This document shows positions 34,820 through 42,640 of a stretch of 64,000 nucleotides of DNA, one piece after another. Below the pieces are notes generated by a model. The model ran no database searches. It saw only the letters and a list, made by a program, of their open reading frames with translations, and was not told the DNA's origin. Numbering within the stretch: the stretch's first letter is position 1; every line of letters begins with the position of its first letter. Both the position numbers and the translations under genes were made by a program. Source of the stretch: Anaeroglomus sp964630775 (lineage in GTDB: Bacteria > Planctomycetota > Phycisphaerae > Sedimentisphaerales > Anaerohalosphaeraceae); contig CAZVYY010000001.1 in the NCBI GenBank assembly GCA_964630775.1, positions 164,086 through 228,085 of the forward strand, read 5' to 3'.

Positions 34820-35485
34820 TCAGTTGCCGAGAATCTCGTCCACGCGGATTTCGTCAAACATGGTCACCGCGTCGGCCTGGGTCCACAGTCCGATCATCCC
34901 CGGCAGCGGCAGCATATCATCCTGCTGCTTCATGACGAACCGGCCATCCATCGTGATGGTAATGTGTTCGCGGAAATGTTCGATTTCCAGCGTATGCCAG
35001 GTCGTGGGGTCGGCCTGCACACGGACCGATTGCAGCAGCTCGCGTTTGCCGTAAACAACACAATACAATCGCACCTGCTGCTTGAGGGCATCCCACTGCG
35101 CTGCGTAATAATTATCCCCGTTCAAGGCCCGCCAGACAATCCCGCCGCCCTGCTGGCTTGTGCCGCGAACGGCCTTGACCTTGGCCGACAGCCGCAGATT
35201 CCCCAGACGGCTGTTCATCGCCAGCAGCAGATTGCAGGTGTCGCCGGTATTGCGGGTCTGGGTCAGCCCGATGGCTTTACCCCAACTGTCCCCCACGACT
35301 TCCCATGTGGCCGGCATCTGCTTGCCGACTGTCTCGGCAGTCATCCAGGAGGCCGGAAGCGTCCCGAGTGCCTCCTGCTCAAAATCCCATGCCAGCCAAA
35401 CCGCCGGCCTTGGCGGCAGAACAGGCTGACATCCTGCCAGCAGTGTCAGGATTCCAATACTTAGTACTATCCATCCATGTCGCAT
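34820..35485 (-). CDS. Lipoprotein with LamG/DUF1080-like domain
   Basis: This 221-residue protein has the lipobox LLAGC (Cys18) and so should be lipid-anchored. The mature part looks like a jelly-roll domain of the DUF1080/concanavalin type (LRLSAKVKAVRG, GGGIVWRALNGDNYYAAQWD, WHTLEIEHFREHITITMDGRFV, GMIGLWTQADAVTMFDEIRVDE). Such domains often bind or cleave carbohydrates. The start at 35485 is chosen because it begins the signal peptide; an open frame extends further upstream. Confidence 0.75.
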   Translation of the reverse strand: MRHGWIVLSIGILTLLAGCQPVLPPRPAVWLAWDFEQEALGTLPASWMTAETVGKQMPATWEVVGDSWGKAIGLTQTRNTGDTCNLLLAMNSRLGNLRLSAKVKAVRGTSQQGGGIVWRALNGDNYYAAQWDALKQQVRLYCVVYGKRELLQSVRVQADPTTWHTLEIEHFREHITITMDGRFVMKQQDDMLPLPGMIGLWTQADAVTMFDEIRVDEILGN

Positions 35486-35579
35486 CGCGTATCTCCTGCC
35501 CTCGGGAATGAATCGAAGCAGTAAAAGTGCCGCCATCCCGCAGGATCGCCCTTGCCGAATGGCGGTCATATTCTGTTGG

Positions 35580-36119
35580 TTAAGCCTGACCACCCTGAAC
35601 CACGAAGCCTTTGGAGGCCGGCCCGGTCTCGGCGGGCGTCCCGGCAATCTTGGCTAAGTACGACGCACCAAGGGTAGTGATATGCTCGTTGACATTGTCG
35701 AAATAGTTAAAGTGGGCCTGCTCTTCGTCAATGATGGTCTCAAACAACTTCATGCTGATGCTGTCACCGTTTTCGCGGCAGACCAGAAGAAACTGGTTGT
35801 AATCGGCGATGGTGTCGTCTTCCAGCTTGGAATCGAATGGATAAATAACATCGATCTTCTGGGCCTTGATCGGTTTCTCCAGCGGGTCGGTCGTCGGCTC
35901 GCCGCCCAGTTCCTTGATGCGTTCGGCAAACATCTCGGCATGACGCATCTCGTCAATGGCAATCAGCTTCATCTTGGCCGCCAGCTCGCCGTAATCCATG
36001 TTGTCCAGATTATAATGCTGATTCATATACTGATGAATGGCCTGAAGTTCCATCGCGCGGGCCTTGTTTAAAACCTCGATGACTTTCTTTTTGGCTTGTT
36101 CCCTTGAACTCGGACTCAT
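35580..36119 (-). CDS. bfr: Bacterioferritin/ferritin-like protein
   Basis: This four-helix-bundle iron-storage protein has 179 residues. Ferroxidase ligands are seen in KARAMELQAIHQYM (Glu), IDEMRHAEMF (Glu, His) and DEEQAHFNYF (Glu, His). The start at 36119 follows GGAGGTTTAAG. The C-terminal ~20 residues (PAETGPASKGFVVQGGQA) are an unstructured tail. A candidate PerR/Fur box lies about 27 bases upstream, and the PerR-like gene is the next gene upstream on the same strand. Confidence 0.92.
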   Translation of the reverse strand: MSPSSREQAKKKVIEVLNKARAMELQAIHQYMNQHYNLDNMDYGELAAKMKLIAIDEMRHAEMFAERIKELGGEPTTDPLEKPIKAQKIDVIYPFDSKLEDDTIADYNQFLLVCRENGDSISMKLFETIIDEEQAHFNYFDNVNEHITTLGASYLAKIAGTPAETGPASKGFVVQGGQA

Positions 36120-36145
36120 CTTAAACCTCCATGATTCAGTTTCGT

Positions 36146-36161
36146 GATTATTATTCTTAAT
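36146..36161 (-). promoter_or_regulatory. Candidate PerR/Fur box upstream of bacterioferritin
   Basis: On the minus strand ATTAAGAATAATAATC shares the half site AAGAATAAT with the palindrome in front of the PerR-like gene. The match is close to the known Fur/PerR consensus TTATAATNATTATAA. Confidence 0.5.
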
Positions 36162-36261
36162 CCAGAGCACAATATTCGGTCATAATTCTCTGGTAAGGAT
36201 ATTATAGTGAATTCCGGCAATCAATCCAGTGTGTTTTCTCCATGGGTGCCCCACCTTTACA

Positions 36262-36711
36262 TCACGATTCCACGGTCTTCTGCAGGCATTGGTCGCAGAC
36301 ACCCTCCAGAACAACCTTAATATTTGAAACAGCACAATTTTGTTTGAAACGCTCCGGCACATCGAGAGCATCAAACCGCGGTTCCCTGAAATCCAGTATC
36401 CGTCCGCAACGCATACATCGAAAATGATGATGACATTCTGTATCCGGATCATAGCGTTTGGCTTCGCCATACCCTTCAACAAGATGCACAAACCCAATTT
36501 CCGCAAACAGGCACAACGTTCGATAGACCGTGTCGATAGACATATCCGGAAAAGCGGTCTTAACGCGATTGTAGATATCTTCGGTGCGCGGATGGTCAGT
36601 CGAGCCAATCAGCGCCTCGTAAATCGCGGTCCGCTGAGGCGTAATGCTCAGGCCGCGAGCCTTGCATTGCGAGCGAAACTGCTCCAGGAGTTCTTTGCTG
36701 GTTTTGGACAT
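36262..36711 (-). CDS. perR: Fur family regulator, PerR-like
   Basis: This 149-residue metal-dependent repressor has an N-terminal winged helix (about residues 10-85: SITPQRTAIYEALIGSTDHPRTEDIYNRV, MSIDTVYRTLCLFAEIGFV). The dimerisation domain carries metal ligands in CHHHFRCMRCG and CDQC, which hold structural zinc. The regulatory-site residues fit PerR or Fur; genomic pairing with bacterioferritin favours peroxide or iron sensing. A palindrome AAGAATAATTCTT lies 47 bases upstream. Confidence 0.85.
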   Translation of the reverse strand: MSKTSKELLEQFRSQCKARGLSITPQRTAIYEALIGSTDHPRTEDIYNRVKTAFPDMSIDTVYRTLCLFAEIGFVHLVEGYGEAKRYDPDTECHHHFRCMRCGRILDFREPRFDALDVPERFKQNCAVSNIKVVLEGVCDQCLQKTVES

Positions 36712-36757
36712 CATAGCACTTCTATTCAGAGTTTGTTACCTCTAAAGATTACTATAT

Positions 36758-36770
36758 AAGAATAATTCTT
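36758..36770. promoter_or_regulatory. PerR/Fur-type operator upstream of perR
   Basis: AAGAATAATTCTT is a perfect 13-bp palindrome in an AT-rich stretch. A half-site copy lies upstream of bfr. This suggests autoregulation of the PerR-like gene. Confidence 0.55.
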
Positions 36771-36781
36771 GTTCAGCAAAC

Positions 36782-36803
36782 AAAAAAATAAGCCCGTCCG
36801 GGC
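36782..36803 (-). terminator. Terminator between the 69-residue protein gene and perR
   Basis: On the minus strand GCCCG-GA-CGGGC is followed by TTATTTTTTT. It ends any transcript coming from the upstream small genes before perR. Confidence 0.75.
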
Positions 36804-36921
36804 ACAAAAGAAAACATCAGGAAACTTTGGTTTTCCTGATGTTTTCCGGAGGGGAGAAAACTCTTGCACTTGGTACTTCGGCCAAGTGGGATATTTTAAT
36901 TAATATTTTCAGAATATTTTT
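36782..36921 (-). ncRNA. Candidate structured RNA or 3' UTR with three stems
   Basis: The stretch holds a 7-bp stem (CACTTGG/CCAAGTG, 36867-36888), a perfect 15-bp stem with a 7-base loop (36810-36846, arm GAAAACATCAGGAAA) and the terminator stem. On the minus strand a TATAAT lies at 36934-36929 without a good -35 box. It could be an independent small RNA or the trailer of the 69-residue protein gene. The length would be about 140 bases. Confidence 0.3.
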
Positions 36922-36950
36922 ATAACTTATTATAAGACATAAGCTTGCAG

Positions 36951-37160
36951 CTATCGCTTTCGAATCCATCGAAAGCGAAACACCTCCCGGACTTTCTCGG
37001 AAAAGGTCACCCCCATCTTCTGCGAAGAGGTCGGAAAGTCCAGATTCTGAATATCTTTCTGGCGCACAGGTAATTTGCCGCGCCTGAAGCTGCCGCTCAG
37101 AAAGCCTGCAATTGCCCCAAGCCATCCTGCCTTTTTGGATTGATGGGCAGAGGGCCTCAT
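36951..37160 (-). CDS. Small basic protein of 69 residues, unknown
   Basis: This protein is rich in Arg and Lys (begins MRPSAHQSKKAGWLGAIAGF, ends VREVFRFRWIRKR). Residues 45-69 (LDFPTSSQ then KMGVTFSEKVREVFRFRWIRKR) look like a conserved recognition or interaction motif. It lies 12 bases after the next gene upstream, so it is probably co-transcribed. No known family. Confidence 0.5.
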   Translation of the reverse strand: MRPSAHQSKKAGWLGAIAGFLSGSFRRGKLPVRQKDIQNLDFPTSSQKMGVTFSEKVREVFRFRWIRKR

Positions 37161-37172
37161 CGCTGGCTTCCT

Positions 37173-37754
37173 TTACCGCACCATAACGCGGCGGGTGGCG
37201 GCCAGGAGTTCCTCGCCGTAAAGCTGCTCGAAGGAATCGGCGGCAAAAAGCTGCCGCTGGTCGAGGATGTCTTTGGGGGCATCATAATACCGCTGCACAG
37301 CCGCAGTGCCGCCATCAGCAGCCCCGTCGGTCATGTAGTTATTTTCCAGCAGCCATCGGCTGAACTGGTCATCATATTCGGCGGGATAAATCAGCGCCGT
37401 GACAAATTCATTATCCGAAAGCCGGGCCAGATGCACCTTGGCACGGGATGGCGCCGCAGAAGTTACCGCGATATCGGTCAGATGCTTGAAGTCATCGCGT
37501 GCGGCCGCTTCATCGCCGGCATAAAAGAACATCCCTGCCTCAAGCTCAAATGTCGCATTCGGCACGCCGACCAGCTCCATTGTGCCGTCCGGGCGGGCAT
37601 GGTGAATCCGGAAGACCTTGATATCGGCGAATTTTTCGCTTTCCAGCAGCTCGGCTACTTCCAGCGCCGTGAATCCCACCGCACTGTGTCCGCCGAAATC
37701 CACCACATATAACCCCGTATATCGTTTTGCGTTTTCTATCATTGGTAATTTCAT
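37173..37754 (-). CDS. Hypothetical cytoplasmic protein
   Basis: This 193-residue acidic protein has no signal peptide (begins MKLPMIENAKRYTGLYVVDFG). Recognisable phrases such as VVDFGGHSAVGFTALEVAELLESEKFADIKVFRIHHARPDG suggest a conserved alpha/beta protein, but I cannot name a family. The start at 37754 is chosen because codons upstream read into the REP-like repeat ('WIPASAGMT'), which is not gene coding. It probably forms a unit with the 69-residue gene. Confidence 0.7.
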   Translation of the reverse strand: MKLPMIENAKRYTGLYVVDFGGHSAVGFTALEVAELLESEKFADIKVFRIHHARPDGTMELVGVPNATFELEAGMFFYAGDEAAARDDFKHLTDIAVTSAAPSRAKVHLARLSDNEFVTALIYPAEYDDQFSRWLLENNYMTDGAADGGTAAVQRYYDAPKDILDQRQLFAADSFEQLYGEELLAATRRVMVR

Positions 37755-37800
37755 ATTCAACTCTTCAAAGAAATTTTTTGTTCCCGCACATTCACAACTT

Positions 37801-37867
37801 GTCATTCCCGCGGAGGCGGGAATCCAGAACATTTCAACCTGGATTCCGGTTCAAGCCTGGAATGACA
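37801..37867. repeat. REP-like tandem palindrome
   Basis: ATTCCCGC-GGAG-GCGGGAAT (37804-37823) is followed by a second inverted pair (GGATTCC/GGAATGAC), and the whole is bounded by GTCATTCC and GGAATGAC. It matches the interspersed element whose short copy lies at 4438-4457. It sits between tyrS and the gene at 37173-37754 on the same strand. Confidence 0.75.
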
Positions 37868-37880
37868 AATGAGGCCACCC

Positions 37881-39089
37881 TTATCCTATTACGAGTTTTG
37901 CAAATTTCCGTTTACCAACCTGGACAATCATCCCATTGGCGGGCGTGATCATCTCACTCGGGTCGGCGACTTTGGCTTCATTGACCTTGACGCCGCCCTG
38001 CTGAATCATCCGTTTGCCCTCGCCGCCGCTGTCAACCAGCTTGCAGTGCAGCAGCAGTTTGGACGCCATGACCGGCTCGGCCCCAATCGTTACCTCGGGC
38101 ATATCATCCGGCAACTGGTTCTGGGCAAAAACCTTCTCAAAGCCCGCCGCCGCTTCCTCGGCTGCCTGCTTATCATAAAACTGCTCGACAATCATCTTGC
38201 CCAGCAGGACCTTGGCCTGTTTGGGGTGGGTCTTGTTCGGGTCGGTCAGTTCCTTAATCTTGTCTGCGGGCACGTCCGTCAGCAGGGTGAAATAATTTTC
38301 CATCAGGCTGTCGGGAATGCTCATCGTCTTGCCGAACATATCCGCAGGGCTGTCGGTCACGCCGATATAGTTGCCCTTGGATTTGCTCATCTTCTGGACG
38401 CCGTCCAGCCCCACCAGAATCGGCATCGTAATCACAATCTGAGCAGGCTGCCCCGCGATCCGCTGCAAATCCCTGCCGACTAAATTGTTAAACGTCTGGT
38501 CCGTGCCGCCCAGCTCAACATCACTCTTGATGGCCACCGAATCATACCCCTGCATCAGCGGATACAGAAACTCATGAATGCCGATAGGGTCACCCTTTTT
38601 ATAGCGGATTTCAAACGTATCCCGTTCGAGCATCCGGGCCACGGTCATCGACGCAGTCAGCTTGATGATATCAGCCAGTTTCAGGTCCGCCAGCCATTCG
38701 CTGTTGAACCGCACCTCCACTTTATCCGGGGACATATCCAGTATCTTACCGGCCTGCTGAAAATACGTCTCGGCATTGGTCTTGATCTGTTCGGGACTGA
38801 GCATTGGCCGGGTCGTATTCTGCCCCGTCGGATCGCCGATACGGGCGGTATAATCGCCGATAATCAGGACCGCCTTATGCCCTAAATCCTGAAATTGACG
38901 CAACTTGCGCAACACAACCGTGTGGCCCAGATGAATATCCGGCGCCGTCGGGTCCATGCCGAGCTTGGCACGCAGCGGCCGGCCGACCTTGCGGGCCTCA
39001 ACAATGCGCTGAGCCAGCTCGTCCTCTCGGAATACCTCGACGGTACCACGTTTGAGAATCTCCATTTGTTGGGCGACTTCGACTGTCAT
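37881..39089 (-). CDS. tyrS: Tyrosyl-tRNA synthetase
   Basis: This class I synthetase charges tRNA-Tyr. The HIGH-type motif appears as HLGHTVVLRKLRQFQ, and the KMSKS motif as KMSKSKGNYIG. GYDSVAIKSDVELGGTDQTFNNLVGRDLQ is the TyrRS signature. The C-terminal S4-like domain ends with VQVGKRKFAKLVIG. The length of 402 residues fits the long-HIGH subgroup. A promoter is visible upstream (TTGCAA-17-TATAAT at 39142-39170). Confidence 0.96.
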   Translation of the reverse strand: MTVEVAQQMEILKRGTVEVFREDELAQRIVEARKVGRPLRAKLGMDPTAPDIHLGHTVVLRKLRQFQDLGHKAVLIIGDYTARIGDPTGQNTTRPMLSPEQIKTNAETYFQQAGKILDMSPDKVEVRFNSEWLADLKLADIIKLTASMTVARMLERDTFEIRYKKGDPIGIHEFLYPLMQGYDSVAIKSDVELGGTDQTFNNLVGRDLQRIAGQPAQIVITMPILVGLDGVQKMSKSKGNYIGVTDSPADMFGKTMSIPDSLMENYFTLLTDVPADKIKELTDPNKTHPKQAKVLLGKMIVEQFYDKQAAEEAAAGFEKVFAQNQLPDDMPEVTIGAEPVMASKLLLHCKLVDSGGEGKRMIQQGGVKVNEAKVADPSEMITPANGMIVQVGKRKFAKLVIG

Positions 39090-39141
39090 AAATTTGTCCT
39101 AACGGGTCGTATGTGAATAACTTATATCCATAGAAAGGTAT

Positions 39142-39170
39142 ATTATAGCCCCCCGCCCCGCCTTTTGCAA
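39142..39170 (-). promoter_or_regulatory. tyrS promoter with G-rich spacer
   Basis: On the minus strand TTGCAA (39170-39165) and TATAAT (39147-39142) are 17 bases apart. The spacer is AAGGCGGGGCGGGGGGC, unusually G-rich for a promoter spacer in this DNA. Confidence 0.7.
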
Positions 39171-39278
39171 GCAGACACTCCCCGCTTTTATCCCGCCCCG
39201 CCCGGCTCGCATCAATGCACGAACCGACAAAACAAACCCAATCCTACTGAAAACCTGAAGCCTTTTTAGGGGTACTGT

Positions 39279-39926
39279 TTACCTGGCGGCCATGGCTCGG
39301 ATGCCCGCGGCGGCGAAAAAAACGATATGGTTGACCAGCTCATCAAAGTTAATGCCGGGATTAACGGCAAAGAACTCGTCCATAAACAGGAACGGGTGGA
39401 TTTTCAGTGAATCGACAGAAAAAACAGCCAAACGGGCCTGTTTGTCATCGAGCTGGGGGACGAGGGTGCGAAGAGCCTGGACTGCGTGGTTCATCATCTG
39501 GGTATGAAACGCTTCAAGGATTGTCTCGCCATGCACGGTCTTATTCAACACCTCCCGCACCATCAGCCGCATGATCCGGCCGCGCTGTTGTTTTTCGTAA
39601 GCAGCCCGCAGCGGCATAAAGATAATCTCCCGCAAGACCGATTCAAGCGTGGGATTGGGAACGCCCATAGCCTCATTGATGCGGGCAATTTGACGATAGC
39701 ATATATCCTGTACCTGGCGTTTGAACATCTCCTGATACAACTTGTCTTTGCCGCCGAAGTAATAATTCACAGCCGCGACATTGCAATTGGCCTGGCCGGT
39801 CAGGTCGCGGACGGAGACACCGTCGAATCCCCGTTCACAAAACAGCACCTCGGCAGCATCCAGAAGCCGGTCGCGGACGGAGTCTTTGCCGGTGTCACCT
39901 TGAGTTACAGGAGTATGTTGTTCCAT
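39279..39926 (-). CDS. TetR family regulator (CerR/DUF1956 type)
   Basis: This 215-residue regulator has an N-terminal helix-turn-helix (RDRLLDAAEVLFCERGFDGVSVRDLTGQANCNVAAVNYYFGGKDKLYQEMF). The C-terminal ligand domain matches the CerR/DUF1956 group. The start at 39926 follows GAGAGGATTTGAT. The ligand is unknown. Two palindromes lie upstream, AAACA-TT-TGTTT (39959-39970) and ATTTCT-N7-AGAAAT (39984-40002), either of which could be its operator. Confidence 0.88.
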   Translation of the reverse strand: MEQHTPVTQGDTGKDSVRDRLLDAAEVLFCERGFDGVSVRDLTGQANCNVAAVNYYFGGKDKLYQEMFKRQVQDICYRQIARINEAMGVPNPTLESVLREIIFMPLRAAYEKQQRGRIMRLMVREVLNKTVHGETILEAFHTQMMNHAVQALRTLVPQLDDKQARLAVFSVDSLKIHPFLFMDEFFAVNPGINFDELVNHIVFFAAAGIRAMAAR

Positions 39927-39958
39927 ATCAAATCCTCTCACCGAAAAACGCACATTTT

Positions 39959-40002
39959 AAACATTTGTTTCAAATAATATCATATTTCTATCATTCAGAA
40001 AT
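39959..40002. promoter_or_regulatory. Candidate TetR operators
   Basis: Two palindromes stand in front of the tetR gene: AAACA-TT-TGTTT (39959-39970) and ATTTCT-N7-AGAAAT (39984-40002). They flank an AT-rich stretch likely to hold the promoter. Confidence 0.4.
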
Positions 40003-40047
40003 GTCAAGGACTTTTAACCAAATTATTCCAATGTCGCATTGGCGATA

Positions 40048-41637
40048 TTATGTATTCTGTTTCTGTGCCAGCGGGGGCACGTGGTATTGCTTTTCCAGCC
40101 GGGCCAGTTCCTGCTTAAGTTCCAGTACTCTCCCACTATATTCAGGATCAGCATACACGCTTCGCATTTCCTGCGGATCTTTTTCCAGGTCGAAGAATTC
40201 CCATTCGTCAGTTTGGTAATAATGCACCAGTTTGTACTGTTCGGTGCGGACACCGCGATGCGGCGGTACACGATGCGGTTGAGGATATTCATAATAATGA
40301 TAGTACAGACTCTTGCGCCAATCGTCTGGAATCCGCCCTTTCAGTATTGATACGAAGGATCGGCCCTGTATTTCCGGTGGTAGAGTCAATCCCGCGATCT
40401 CAAGAAACGTGGGGGCGTAATCGATATTCTGTATCATAGGCTTGTATCGGGTGCCGGCCTTGACCACACCGGGCCAGCGGATGATGAACGGCATCGCAAG
40501 CGACTCTTCATACATCCATCGCTTGTCATACCAGCCGTGCTCGCCGAGATAGAAACCCTGGTCGGCGCAATAGATGACGATGGTGTTATCCGACAGGCCG
40601 GACTCATCCAGCCAGGTCAGGAGCCGGCCAACATTGTCATCGATGGACTTGATACAGCCCAGATAATCTTTCATGTATTGCTGATATTTCCATCGCACCA
40701 GTTCTTTGCCTTCCAATTTAGCTTTGCGGAAGGCTTCGTTTCGCGGATTATAATAGGCATCCCAGGCCTTTCGCTGCTGGGGAGTCATGCGTGCAATCTC
40801 GCCGGGGATTTGATTGGGATTGCGGATGGTCTCGGGCAATACCTTCAGGTCGGAGTTGAGCGTCATGTGCCGATCAATGGTCATCTCCTGCTCAGCAGCA
40901 GGCATGGCTCGATTCTGATAATCATCAAACAGGGTTTCGGGTTCGGGGACGGTCTGGTCTTTGAGCAGGTCCAGATACTGCAGCGGCGGCAGCCACGGAC
41001 GATGCGGAGCCTTGTGCTGACACATGACCATGAAAGGCTTTGTGATATCGCGGCGTGTCAGCCAGTCGATGGTTTTATCGGTGATGATGTCGGTGACATA
41101 ACCATACTGCTGCTTTCGGCCTGCGGGGGAGATGAAGTCGGGATTGTAATACTGGCCCTGGTCAGGCAGTATTTCCCATCGATCAAATCCAGTGGGATTG
41201 CTGATCAGATGCCATTTGCCGAACAGTGCGGTTTGATAGCCGGCGGCCTGAAATGCTTTGGGGAAAGTCCATTGACTGCCGTCAAAGGGTTTGTTCGAAT
41301 TGTCAATAAATCCATGGATGTGGCTGTGTTTGCCGGTGAGCACTGCTGCGCGGCTGGGGCCGCAGATGGAATTGCAGCAGAAGCTATTTTCGAAGACGGC
41401 GCCTTCGGCAGCGATTCGGTCGATGGATGGCGTGATTTGATGGCGACGGATAAAGTCCTGAAGTCGGGTTTGATAACAGCCCAGGGCCTGCAAAGCGTGG
41501 TCATCGGAAAAGATAAACAAGATGTTGGGGGGACGATGCTGGTCGGAATCTGCATATAGTGGTGAATTGTTTAAAACAGTCAATCCCAGCAATCCAAGCC
41601 CGGTGTTTTTCAGGAACGCTCTTCGATTCATCTTCAT
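40048..41637 (-). CDS. Tat-exported sulfatase
   Basis: This 529-residue sulfatase removes sulfate esters, probably from sulfated glycans. The start RRAFLKNTGLGLLGLT is a twin-arginine-type signal. The formylglycine motif C-x-P-S-R is Cys92 in SICGPSRAAVLTG. Metal ligands are in FIFSDDHALQ and in CADQGFYLGEHGWYDKRWMYEES. It ends with the typical C-terminal subdomain (TEQYKLVHYYQTDEWEFFDLEKDPQEM). A formylglycine-generating or radical-SAM maturase is required and is not in this window. The Tat-signal start could be either of two close ATGs. Confidence 0.93.
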   Translation of the reverse strand: MKMNRRAFLKNTGLGLLGLTVLNNSPLYADSDQHRPPNILFIFSDDHALQALGCYQTRLQDFIRRHQITPSIDRIAAEGAVFENSFCCNSICGPSRAAVLTGKHSHIHGFIDNSNKPFDGSQWTFPKAFQAAGYQTALFGKWHLISNPTGFDRWEILPDQGQYYNPDFISPAGRKQQYGYVTDIITDKTIDWLTRRDITKPFMVMCQHKAPHRPWLPPLQYLDLLKDQTVPEPETLFDDYQNRAMPAAEQEMTIDRHMTLNSDLKVLPETIRNPNQIPGEIARMTPQQRKAWDAYYNPRNEAFRKAKLEGKELVRWKYQQYMKDYLGCIKSIDDNVGRLLTWLDESGLSDNTIVIYCADQGFYLGEHGWYDKRWMYEESLAMPFIIRWPGVVKAGTRYKPMIQNIDYAPTFLEIAGLTLPPEIQGRSFVSILKGRIPDDWRKSLYYHYYEYPQPHRVPPHRGVRTEQYKLVHYYQTDEWEFFDLEKDPQEMRSVYADPEYSGRVLELKQELARLEKQYHVPPLAQKQNT

Positions 41638-41868
41638 TTCCCCTTAATAAAAGCATTATATACCGCACCTGCTCGTCCGATAATTTACCGTTTAATTTGC
41701 GCATATTATAAAGGAGGCTATCCTATCGATACAACCGTTTATTTTGCCTTCTAAATCACTTTAAAAATCATTCATTATGGCCTTTTTTGCAAAGAAAACG
41801 GGGATTGATGGTCGAAAACAGATACAGCAGCACCGGATTTGCAGACTTTTTTACGAACTTTTGTAACT

Positions 41869-41897
41869 TTGAGTCAGTTTATTTAGTATAGTATAGT
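41869..41897 (+). promoter_or_regulatory. Promoter of the small lipoprotein gene
   Basis: TTGAGT (41869-41874) and TATAGT (41892-41897) are 17 bases apart. The leader of about 170 bases contains a stem TTTCGC-CAAAA-GCGAAA at about 42000-42016. The rest of the 41638-42077 gap shows no gene. Confidence 0.55.
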
Positions 41898-42077
41898 AAA
41901 GCGTCATACGGGTAGAGATACTACTTTTAGAAAACGACAGCCCAACAGTAACAAAGGTGTTAGCCTATGAACATGATAATACCAGACAAGTTGCTTCGTT
42001 TCGCCAAAAGCGAAAGGGGGCGGCGTTCTGCAGATACTGTCATGGCTTCATCGGCACTCAAGACAAGGAGAGATACA

Positions 42078-42392
42078 ATGACACTCTCGACAGTCAAAAC
42101 GACCTTTGTAGCCGTGATGATCCTGGCAGTTGTGGTCCTCACAGGCTGTGATATGAAGGCCGCGTATCAGCAGTCCGCCGAACAACGGTGGCAGAAAACG
42201 ATTGAACAGGCAAAATTGGATTACGCACGTCAATATATTGAACAAGGCAATTATCAGCACGCCAAGCTGCTGCTGGATCCCCTCGTGGAAAGCGGCAGGT
42301 ATCCCGAGGCCATGGATATGATGAACTGCGTTCAGGAATCGCGTCCTCAGTATGCCAGTGTGACCAACCGCAGCAGCGAGGCATCATATTGA
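42078..42392 (+). CDS. Small lipoprotein with TPR-like repeat
   Basis: This 104-residue protein is lipid-anchored (lipobox VLTGC, Cys21). The mature part is short and helical (AKLDYARQYIEQGNYQHAKLLLDPLVESGRYPEAMDMM), like a single TPR pair. AAGGAGAGATACA before ATG 42078 decides the start over the open frame upstream. The function is unknown. Confidence 0.75.
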   Translation: MTLSTVKTTFVAVMILAVVVLTGCDMKAAYQQSAEQRWQKTIEQAKLDYARQYIEQGNYQHAKLLLDPLVESGRYPEAMDMMNCVQESRPQYASVTNRSSEASY

Positions 42393-42400
42393 TGCTTCAG

Positions 42401-42476
42401 ATTGCGTTGTGATTCCATTTTTGGGTTCCCATGCAGAATCCGGGACATGGGGGGAAGGGATTCTGCGTAACGCAAT
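42401..42476. repeat. Nested hairpin after the small lipoprotein gene
   Basis: The outer stem ATTGCGTT/AACGCAAT (42401-42408 with 42469-42476) encloses the inner stem GCAGAATCC/GGATTCTGC (42433-42441 with 42458-42466). Right of it, 42489-42562 forms another long imperfect stem around CAATTTTCCATT. The two together are MITE-like or a structured transcript end. Confidence 0.5.
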
Positions 42477-42488
42477 ATACGCATTTTC

Positions 42489-42562
42489 GATTTTCAATTT
42501 TCCATTGAATCCTTTGTCCTGCGGACAGGAATTGAGAATTTTGAATGGAGAATTGAGAAATC
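42489..42562. repeat. Long imperfect inverted repeat
   Basis: The arms read GATTTTCAATTTTCCATT and AATGGAGAATTGAGAAATC, with an inner stem TGTCC-TGC-GGACA. A perfect DnaA-box sequence TTATCCACA stands just outside at 42571. Confidence 0.45.
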
Positions 42563-42566
42563 AATT

Positions 42567-42640
42567 TTAATTATCCACAGAAAAATGTTTTTCCAGCAGG
42601 GCTTGGGCGGTTTCACGCACGATATAATGTTGCCGACCTG
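42567..42640 (-). pseudogene. Tail of a broken gene
   Basis: On the minus strand the frame reads QHYIVRETAQALLEKHF then SVDN and a TAA stop, with the composition and periodicity of real coding sequence. Upstream it runs into a GC-rich palindromic stretch and then into sequence that codes well on the other strand. It looks like a gene C-terminus cut off by a rearrangement. I cannot name the family. Confidence 0.3.

Noticed and set aside
40030..40045. CCAATG-TCG-CATTGG palindrome at the sulfatase end
   Set aside because: It overlaps the 3' end of the sulfatase gene and lacks a T-run, so it is neither a terminator nor a convincing operator for tetR.
42571..42579. Perfect DnaA box TTATCCACA
   Set aside because: Only one copy was noticed, with no cluster and no dnaA/dnaN/gyrB genes nearby, so there is no sign of an origin. 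It overlaps a coding remnant.
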